Shown one piece after another: positions 52,965 through 62,000 of a DNA stretch of 64,000 bases. The notes under the pieces were generated by a model that was not told the origin of the DNA, made no database searches, and saw nothing but the letters and a program-made list of their open reading frames with translations. The stretch is from the NCBI GenBank assembly GCA_964019425.1, contig OZ025784.1, forward strand, positions 1,674,001 to 1,738,000. Reading direction: 5' to 3'. A program made the translations under genes and the position numbers. Each line of letters starts with the position of its first letter. Position 1 is the first letter of the stretch. This DNA is from Flectonema sp. DT1601. Lineage: Eukaryota; Euglenozoa; Diplonemea; Diplonemida; Diplonemidae.

Positions 52965-54746
52965 GAAATAAGCAGCTAAGGTTTGCTTGCGGGAAGAGAA
53001 TCAGCAGCTAAAATTTGCTTGCGGGAAGAGAATCAGCAGCTAAAATTTGCTTGCGGGAAGAAAATAAGCAGCTAAAATTTGCTTGCGGGAAGAAAATAAG
53101 CAGCTAAAATTTGCTTGCGGGAAGAAAATAAGCAGCTAAGGTTTGCTTGCGGGAAGAGAATCAGCAGCTAAAATTTGCTTGCGGGAAGAGAATCAGCAGC
53201 TAAAATTTGCTTGCGGGAAGAAAATAAGCAGCCAAAATTTGCTTGCGGGAAGAAAATAAGCAGCTAAAATTTGCTTGCGGGAAGAAAATAAGCAGCCAAA
53301 ATTTGCTTGCGGGAAGAAAATAAGCAGCTAAAATTTGCTTGCGGGAAGAAAATAAGCAGCTAAGGTTTGCTTGCGGGAAGAGAATCAGCAGCTAAAATTT
53401 GCTTGCGGGAAGAAAATAAGCAGCTAAAATTTGCTTGCGGGAAGAAAATAAGCAGCCAAAATTTGCTTGCGGGAAGAAAATAAGCAGCTAAGATTTGCTT
53501 GCGGGAAGAGAATCAGCAGCTAAAATTTGCTTGCGGGAAGAAAATAAGCAGCTAAAATTTGCTTGCGGGAAGAAAATAAGCAGCTAAAATTTGCTTGCGG
53601 GAAGAAAATAAGCAGCTAAAATTTGCTTGCGGGAAGAAAATAAGCAGCTAAGATTTGCTTGCGGGAAGAGAATCAGCAGCTAAAATTTGCTTGCGGGAAG
53701 AAAATAAGCAGCTAAGGTTTGCTTGCGGGAAGAGAATCAGCAGCTAAAATTTGCTTGCGGGAAGAAAATAAGCAGCTAAGATTTGCTTGCGGGAAGAGAA
53801 TCAGCAGCTAAAATTTGCTTGCGGGAAGAGAATCAGCAGCTAAAATTTGCTTGCGGGAAGAGAATCAGCAGCTAAAATTTGCTTGCGGGAAGAAAATAAG
53901 CAGCTAAAATTTGCTTGCGGGAAGAAAATAAGCAGCTAAAATTTGCTTGCGGGAAGAAAATAAGCAGCTAAGGTTTGCTTGCGGGAAGAGAATCAGCAGC
54001 TAAAATTTGCTTGCGGGAAGAGAATCAGCAGCTAAAATTTGCTTGCGGGAAGAAAATAAGCAGCCAAAATTTGCTTGCGGGAAGAAAATAAGCAGCTAAA
54101 ATTTGCTTGCGGGAAGAAAATAAGCAGCTAAGGTTTGCTTGCGGGAAGAGAATCAGCAGCTAAAATTTGCTTGCGGGAAGAAAATAAGCAGCTAAAATTT
54201 GCTTGCGGGAAGAAAATAAGCAGCCAAAATTTGCTTGCGGGAAGAAAATAAGCAGCTAAAATTTGCTTGCGGGAAGAAAATAAGCAGCTAAGATTTGCTT
54301 GCGGGAAGAGAATCAGCAGCTAAAATTTGCTTGCGGGAAGAAAATAAGCAGCTAAAATTTGCTTGCGGGAAGAAAATAAGCAGCTAAAATTTGCTTGCGG
54401 GAAGAAAATAAGCAGCTAAAATTTGCTTGCGGGAAGAAAATAAGCAGCTAAGATTTGCTTGCGGGAAGAAAATAAGCAGCTAAAATTTGCTTGCGGGAAG
54501 AAAATAAGCAGCTAAAATTTGCTTGCGGGAAGAAAATAAGCAGCCAAAATTTGCTTGCGGGAAGAGAATCAGCAGCTAAAATTTGCTTGCGGGAAGAAAA
54601 TAAGCAGCTAAAATTTGCTTGCGGGAAGAAAATAAGCAGCTAAAATTTGCTTGCGGGAAGAAAATAAGCAGCCAAAATTTGCTTGCGGGAAGAGAATCAG
54701 CAGCTAAAATTTGCTTGCGGGAAGAAAATTAGCAGCCAAAATTTGC
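52965..54746 (+). repeat. 32-bp satellite, 55 units in perfect register
   Basis: The unit is GCAGCTAAAATTTGCTTGCG plus GGAAGAAAATAA. From 52972 to 54731 there are 55 units with no insertion or deletion. Variants differ at few sites: AAAATAA against GAGAATCA-type ends, GCTAAAA/GCCAAAA, AAGG/AAGA. Variant order repeats over several units (compare from 53129 with from 53961), indicating duplication of multi-unit blocks. It contains TTGCGGG, seven of eight bases of the octamer's G-rich strand. Confidence 0.96.
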
Positions 54747-55930
54747 TCTGGGGTGCTACATAAGCATTGATTGCAGAAAGGTGGCAAAAATGAAAGGAAT
54801 TATTTATTAAAACCCAAATTGTCTAAACCATAACAGAAAGAAAGCTTGGCACCAAAACCCTAAAACCTATTCTCCTCAGGGATTTGTGAAGCCTTTTCGG
54901 GATCGATAGGCCAAGGGATAACCATAAAAAAGGTGTAACCATGATTTCTTGGAGGTGAGTGGCACAAAAAGCAGTAAAAAAAAAAAAAAAAAATCCCGTG
55001 ACAAAGGCAAATAACTGCAAAAGCAGCAATTCTCTTTCCGCAAACGCCCCCCCGTTTAACATGCCACACTCTACCTTTCTTCCCGTAATGCGTGACACCA
55101 TTCAACACTTACGTAGCACTTAGCACCAGGCCTGCCAGCAGGAAGAAACAGAAGCCTCATTCTCAGTACGGAAGTAGCTAGGCCTGGCCAGCTTACATAG
55201 CACTTCTGAGCAACCTAATATTATTCCTGCAATGCGTGACACTATTACGTAGCACTTGGCACCAGGCCTGCCAGCAGGAAGAAACAGAAGCCTCATTCCC
55301 AGTACGGAAGTGGCTAGGCCTGGCCAGCTTACATAGCACTTCTGGGTGACCTAATATTATTCCTGTAATGCGTGACACTATTACGTAGCACTTAGCATCA
55401 GGCCTGCTAGCAGGAAGAAACAGAAGCCTCATTCCCAGTACGGAAGTAGCTAGGCCTGGCCAGCTTACAGTGCTGTGTAAGTTTTGACTGGCAAACAACT
55501 GCAAAACTTTTTTCTCCACCCAGAAATTTGTGAAGACTTTTCGGGGCCGATAGATCGAGAGATAACCATAAAAAAAGATGTACTCATGATTTTTTGGAGG
55601 TGAGTGGCGCAAAGTGGTAAAAAAAAAAAAAAAAATTCCGTGACAAAGGCAAATAACAGCAATTTTCTTTCTGCAAACGCCCGCCGTGGATCATCAGACT
55701 GTCATTTGGTAGCGCCGACTTGCCACAGGTCAATATGCAACGCTACTTTTCTTTCCGTAATGCGTGGCACCAGTCAACACTTATGTTGCACTTAGAACCA
55801 GACCTTCTTGCTGGAATGCAAAGAAGAATTAGTGTGTAATTAGGTGAGGCCTGGCCTGGGTACCTGGCCCAGGACTTGGTGGATTTCCTCAGAACCCAAA
55901 ATATCCCCAATGCTGACAATTATATAGGAG
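54747..55930. repeat. Block with ~135-bp tandem repeat between two related flanks
   Basis: About 3 copies of a ~135-bp unit begin TACGTAGCACTTAGCACCAG at 55111, 55246 and 55382. Flanking parts resemble each other: 54880-55110 and 55510-55800 share TTTGTGAAG, GGAGGTGAGTGGC, a poly-A run, CCGTGACAAAGGCAAATAA and CCGTAATGCGTG. No gene is seen. Short minus-strand frames here arise from the repeats. Confidence 0.75.
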
Positions 55931-56234
55931 AAACCCGCAAACCCGCAAACCCGCAAACCCGCAAACCCGCAAACCCGCAAACCCGCAAACCCGCAAACCC
56001 GCAAACCCGCAAACCCGCAAACCCGCAAACCCGCAAACCCGCAAACCCGCAAACCCGCAAACCCGCAAACCCGCAAACCCGCAAACCCGCAAACCCGCAA
56101 ACCCGCAAACCCGCAAACCCGCAAACCCGCAAACCCGCAAACCCGCAAACCCGCAAACCCGCAAACCCGCAAACCCGCAAACCCGCAAACCCGCAAACCC
56201 GCAAACCCGCAAACCCGCAAACCCGCAAACCCGC
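55931..56234. repeat. Octamer array, about 38 copies
   Basis: Uninterrupted CCCGCAAA repeats at the left end of R5. Confidence 0.97.
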
Positions 56235-57864
56235 ACTAGAGATACCCCTTCCAGGCTCGCGTTGCTCGCACACAACTTTTTTTTTTTAAGCTTTCTGAAC
56301 AAACATTATTTTTACAACCAAGTCACGTCTGTTTTTATTCCCTGGCTAGGTACCCGTCCAGGGTACAAATTTGAACTTAACTTTACGCTCGCTTCGCTCG
56401 CGTTAAGTTAAGTCCAATTTTGTACCCTTTTCCTTGCTACTTTCTTCTTACTAATTTTTCTGGTTGAAAGACACAAAAAATGTGCCTGGGAATTGAACCC
56501 TTGCCACGGCTACCGAAGAGATTTAAGGTATCCACTCGGCTGTGCAGCCCTGGGGTTTTCTTTTTTTTTTATATTTATTTATTTGTGTGTTCTTAGCCTC
56601 TTTATGGAAATCCTTCCATTTTCCCTTCCCTCCAGTCTTAACGTAGGAGAGTCTACCAGGTGCCTACCCTGGACGCCCTTCGGGCGCGGGATTTGAACTA
56701 ATTGCGTGTACGGGCGCGATGGGTTATTGCAGTGGCAGGGGGTCGAACCAGCGATCACCCAGCCCCAGGGCGAGGGTTATACCACTACCCCTGGGATATC
56801 GCAACTTTTTATTATTTATTTATTATTTATTACTTTTCTGCAATTTTTATTTATAAATAAGTTTTCGAAAAGGTGGGAAGTAACGGACTGGGAGCTTTTG
56901 GCTCCTGCCCTATTCCCGATGTAAACTTTCTTTTTTTTTTTTTTTTTTTCTTTTTTAACAGGCCCAAAGGGCGACAATGAAAGATGCTGACCAAGGAATA
57001 GTATTCAAATGAATTTTTGTTTCAAAGAAACAAACAGGATTAAGGGAGAGGCAGAAAAAAAAAAAAAAAATAATATGAAGAGGAAATAATCAAACATGAA
57101 AAGAAAAGATAAAATAAAAATAAATAAACGTTATATATAAGCAATTTCTTTTTTTTTTCGCAATTTTTTATTTATTTATTACTTTTCTGTCCCAACGGGA
57201 CGACAAATGAAAAATGTCCTCCCTTAGCTGAAAATGCACACTGCACCCTGTTTTATCAAGTCCTTTGTTTTTGTTTTTCTGAAAGATATCTGTAGTTGTT
57301 GTTATATTAATATGCTAGCACGAAAACGACAGCTAGGTTTATGATGATTGCATATGTGGCTTAGGTTATCTGTTTGTTACATTTGGAAGTATTTTACAAC
57401 AGGTTTATCGAACCTGTATCTGCAATGTGTGCGACCCTGGGATGGGAATATAGGAATTTAGTTATATTAATAAGGTTATCGTTCATTATTTCCAATAAAA
57501 TAGAAATGTGGGAAGAACTATGGGATGGCGGAACGCAGCCCCCCCCCCAACCCCCCCCAAGGGGGGGGAGCCACTAATAAAGGCCAACCCCCTGAAAAAG
57601 AATCAAGAAAGAACAAAAATGCCCTCACCCAGGGTCGAACTGGACGGTTTACAGCCATTTTGGGTTTTGTAAAGAATGGTTAGTTCTGAAACTATTTGTG
57701 TAGGAAAGACCCTTTACCCAAAAAGAAATGAAATCAAAGATTGCTTTTTCACAGCTTGGCACCTAAAATCCAAAACTCATTAAGAAGGAAAAAATTATTT
57801 CAAAAAGAAAATTTTTGCTAACTAAATTGGCAGCCATACACCTAAATTTCAAAACCATACCACT
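56235..57864 (-). repeat. Dispersed element R5 (longest copy)
   Basis: It has the shared left block, hairpin and palindrome, modules at 56482-56555 and 56731-56802 (- strand), the AACAGGCCC part, the C-rich/G-rich stretch, and a right part ending in CTAAATTTCAAAACCATAC. A further B-box-like AGTTCGACCCTGG (- strand) lies near 57635. This copy shows what a full unit looks like. Confidence 0.88.
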
Positions 57865-58230
57865 TACTAACAAAATTTCTTTCTCATCACTTTTTATATT
57901 TTAAGAAAATGGTTAACAGGAATTTATGAAGACTTTTGGATAGATCAACTATGTGTTCCCATCTTTTTTAGGAGATCTGTAGAAAAGAATAAATCTTTCA
58001 GAAAATATTATAAAGGGAAGATTTCTTCTGAAGAATTTTTTTTTAACTACCTACTAAATTGGCAACCATACACTTAAATTTCAAAACCATACTAAAAAAG
58101 AATTTTCATCACATTTTATACTTTAAGAAAATAAATGGTTACCCATCTTTTTTAGACCTGCTCGGGCACAAAAATCCAGCATTTTTCCTTAGGCAAATAA
58201 ATCTTACTTACTTCCTACTGAAGAAAATTG
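57865..58230. repeat. Region with diverged copy of the R5 right end
   Basis: AAATTGGCAACCATACACTT followed by AAATTTCAAAACCATACT near 58060 repeats the end of R5 (near 57822) about 235 bp further on. No gene. Confidence 0.6.
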
Positions 58231-58373
58231 GCAGCTAAAATTTGTTTGCGGGAAGAAAATAAGCAGCTAAAATTTGCTTGCGGGAAGGGAATCAGCAGCT
58301 AAAATTTGCTTGCGGGAAGAAAATAAGCAGCTAAAATTTGCTTGCGGGAAGAGAATCAGCAGCCAAGATTTGC
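58231..58373 (+). repeat. Short 32-bp satellite block
   Basis: Four full units (58231, 58263, 58295, 58327) and one cut unit (58359) in the same 32-bp register as the large array. The last unit breaks after TTTGC, where an octamer array of opposite G/C orientation starts. Confidence 0.93.
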
Positions 58374-58615
58374 CCGCAAACCCGCAAACCCGCAAACCCG
58401 CAAACCCGCAAACCCGCAAACCCGCAAACCCGCAAACCCGCAAACCCGCAAACCCGCAAACCCGCAAACCCGCAAACCCGCAAACCCGCAAACCCGCAAA
58501 CCCGCAAACCCGCAAACCCGCAAACCCGCAAACCCGCAAACCCGCAAACCCGCAAACCCGCAAACCCGCAAACCCGCAAACCCGCAAACCCGCAAACCCG
58601 CAAACCCGCAAACCC
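58374..58615. repeat. Octamer array, about 30 copies
   Basis: Uninterrupted CCCGCAAA repeats between the 32-bp block and the LINE fragment. Confidence 0.97.
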
Positions 58616-59073
58616 AAAGAGCTTAAGTTGATACTCTTTTCAATGTCACTATAGTCCATTTTGATAACGTTTTCCACAACAGATCTGGAAAATAGTAATT
58701 CGCGATTGCAGGTGTCGTTGAGAATCATATCCTTCGTACGGACTTTCATCTTAAGAGCACAGGTCTTTGAGACCGACAGGGCCATGTCGTTGTCAGAACA
58801 CCATTGATCCACTTTATCAAGTATTATTTGAGCACTTGAAAGAGCTTCTTCCATGTTATGTCCAGATACTACACATGCTGTATCATCCGCATACAGAGCA
58901 GACGTCGTTGTTTCTTTCTCCAGTTCCAAAATCTTGCAGAGGTCATCAACGTAGATAAGATAGAGAAGAGGACCCAGGATCGATCCCTGTGGAACCCCCT
59001 TAGCCAGAGTACGGAATTCGCTAAAGTAACCATTCGCTTCAACTCTAACCTTCCTGTTTGTAAGAAAGTCTTG
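58616..59073 (-). mobile_element. LINE (non-LTR) reverse-transcriptase fragment
   Basis: On the - strand about 152 codons are open. They contain GVPQGSILGPLLYLIYVDDL (RT block 4) and YADDTACV (catalytic block 5, with both Asp), then VDQWCSDNDMALSVSKT (block 6 and later). The motif set fits Jockey/CR1/L2-like LINEs; I cannot fix the clade. The endonuclease, the start of RT, the RT thumb and the UTRs are absent. Octamer arrays abut it on both sides, without its own tail. Because all octamer frames are open, the frame seems to run on for thousands of bases, which is an artefact. Confidence 0.9.
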
Positions 59074-62000
59074 CCCGCAAACCCGCAAACCCGCAAACCC
59101 GCAAACCCGCAAACCCGCAAACCCGCAAACCCGCAAACCCGCAAACCCGCAAACCCGCAAACCCGCAAACCCGCAAACCCGCAAACCCGCAAACCCGCAA
59201 ACCCGCAAACCCGCAAACCCGCAAACCCGCAAACCCGCAAACCCGCAAACCCGCAAACCCGCAAACCCGCAAACCCGCAAACCCGCAAACCCGCAAACCC
59301 GCAAACCCGCAAACCCGCAAACCCGCAAACCCGCAAACCCGCAAACCCGCAAACCCGCAAACCCGCAAACCCGCAAACCCGCAAACCCGCAAACCCGCAA
59401 ACCCGCAAACCCGCAAACCCGCAAACCCGCAAACCCGCAAACCCGCAAACCCGCAAACCCGCAAACCCGCAAACCCGCAAACCCGCAAACCCGCAAACCC
59501 GCAAACCCGCAAACCCGCAAACCCGCAAACCCGCAAACCCGCAAACCCGCAAACCCGCAAACCCGCAAACCCGCAAACCCGCAAACCCGCAAACCCGCAA
59601 ACCCGCAAACCCGCAAACCCGCAAACCCGCAAACCCGCAAACCCGCAAACCCGCAAACCCGCAAACCCGCAAACCCGCAAACCCGCAAACCCGCAAACCC
59701 GCAAACCCGCAAACCCGCAAACCCGCAAACCCGCAAACCCGCAAACCCGCAAACCCGCAAACCCGCAAACCCGCAAACCCGCAAACCCGCAAACCCGCAA
59801 ACCCGCAAACCCGCAAACCCGCAAACCCGCAAACCCGCAAACCCGCAAACCCGCAAACCCGCAAACCCGCAAACCCGCAAACCCGCAAACCCGCAAACCC
59901 GCAAACCCGCAAACCCGCAAACCCGCAAACCCGCAAACCCGCAAACCCGCAAACCCGCAAACCCGCAAACCCGCAAACCCGCAAACCCGCAAACCCGCAA
60001 ACCCGCAAACCCGCAAACCCGCAAACCCGCAAACCCGCAAACCCGCAAACCCGCAAACCCGCAAACCCGCAAACCCGCAAACCCGCAAACCCGCAAACCC
60101 GCAAACCCGCAAACCCGCAAACCCGCAAACCCGCAAACCCGCAAACCCGCAAACCCGCAAACCCGCAAACCCGCAAACCCGCAAACCCGCAAACCCGCAA
60201 ACCCGCAAACCCGCAAACCCGCAAACCCGCAAACCCGCAAACCCGCAAACCCGCAAACCCGCAAACCCGCAAACCCGCAAACCCGCAAACCCGCAAACCC
60301 GCAAACCCGCAAACCCGCAAACCCGCAAACCCGCAAACCCGCAAACCCGCAAACCCGCAAACCCGCAAACCCGCAAACCCGCAAACCCGCAAACCCGCAA
60401 ACCCGCAAACCCGCAAACCCGCAAACCCGCAAACCCGCAAACCCGCAAACCCGCAAACCCGCAAACCCGCAAACCCGCAAACCCGCAAACCCGCAAACCC
60501 GCAAACCCGCAAACCCGCAAACCCGCAAACCCGCAAACCCGCAAACCCGCAAACCCGCAAACCCGCAAACCCGCAAACCCGCAAACCCGCAAACCCGCAA
60601 ACCCGCAAACCCGCAAACCCGCAAACCCGCAAACCCGCAAACCCGCAAACCCGCAAACCCGCAAACCCGCAAACCCGCAAACCCGCAAACCCGCAAACCC
60701 GCAAACCCGCAAACCCGCAAACCCGCAAACCCGCAAACCCGCAAACCCGCAAACCCGCAAACCCGCAAACCCGCAAACCCGCAAACCCGCAAACCCGCAA
60801 ACCCGCAAACCCGCAAACCCGCAAACCCGCAAACCCGCAAACCCGCAAACCCGCAAACCCGCAAACCCGCAAACCCGCAAACCCGCAAACCCGCAAACCC
60901 GCAAACCCGCAAACCCGCAAACCCGCAAACCCGCAAACCCGCAAACCCGCAAACCCGCAAACCCGCAAACCCGCAAACCCGCAAACCCGCAAACCCGCAA
61001 ACCCGCAAACCCGCAAACCCGCAAACCCGCAAACCCGCAAACCCGCAAACCCGCAAACCCGCAAACCCGCAAACCCGCAAACCCGCAAACCCGCAAACCC
61101 GCAAACCCGCAAACCCGCAAACCCGCAAACCCGCAAACCCGCAAACCCGCAAACCCGCAAACCCGCAAACCCGCAAACCCGCAAACCCGCAAACCCGCAA
61201 ACCCGCAAACCCGCAAACCCGCAAACCCGCAAACCCGCAAACCCGCAAACCCGCAAACCCGCAAACCCGCAAACCCGCAAACCCGCAAACCCGCAAACCC
61301 GCAAACCCGCAAACCCGCAAACCCGCAAACCCGCAAACCCGCAAACCCGCAAACCCGCAAACCCGCAAACCCGCAAACCCGCAAACCCGCAAACCCGCAA
61401 ACCCGCAAACCCGCAAACCCGCAAACCCGCAAACCCGCAAACCCGCAAACCCGCAAACCCGCAAACCCGCAAACCCGCAAACCCGCAAACCCGCAAACCC
61501 GCAAACCCGCAAACCCGCAAACCCGCAAACCCGCAAACCCGCAAACCCGCAAACCCGCAAACCCGCAAACCCGCAAACCCGCAAACCCGCAAACCCGCAA
61601 ACCCGCAAACCCGCAAACCCGCAAACCCGCAAACCCGCAAACCCGCAAACCCGCAAACCCGCAAACCCGCAAACCCGCAAACCCGCAAACCCGCAAACCC
61701 GCAAACCCGCAAACCCGCAAACCCGCAAACCCGCAAACCCGCAAACCCGCAAACCCGCAAACCCGCAAACCCGCAAACCCGCAAACCCGCAAACCCGCAA
61801 ACCCGCAAACCCGCAAACCCGCAAACCCGCAAACCCGCAAACCCGCAAACCCGCAAACCCGCAAACCCGCAAACCCGCAAACCCGCAAACCCGCAAACCC
61901 GCAAACCCGCAAACCCGCAAACCCGCAAACCCGCAAACCCGCAAACCCGCAAACCCGCAAACCCGCAAACCCGCAAACCCGCAAACCCGCAAACCCGCAA

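Noticed and set aside
52965-54746. CRISPR-like array (32-bp repeats)
   Set aside because: Units are contiguous with no spacers, vary only by point changes, and the genome is eukaryotic. It is a satellite.
51517-56289. Open frames with Pro-Ala-Asn-Pro-Gln-Thr-Arg-Lys period and their - strand partners
   Set aside because: Same octamer artefact in the shorter arrays.
40098-56802. Functional tRNA genes
   Set aside because: A and B boxes are good, but acceptor and T stems do not pair properly and all copies lie in repeats; they are tRNA-derived modules.
41352-56924. Repeated 63-72-codon frames starting MNPCHGYRRDLRY or MYGRDGLLQW
   Set aside because: They recur in each R copy because the DNA is repeated; they overlap tRNA-like modules on the other strand and show no protein family.
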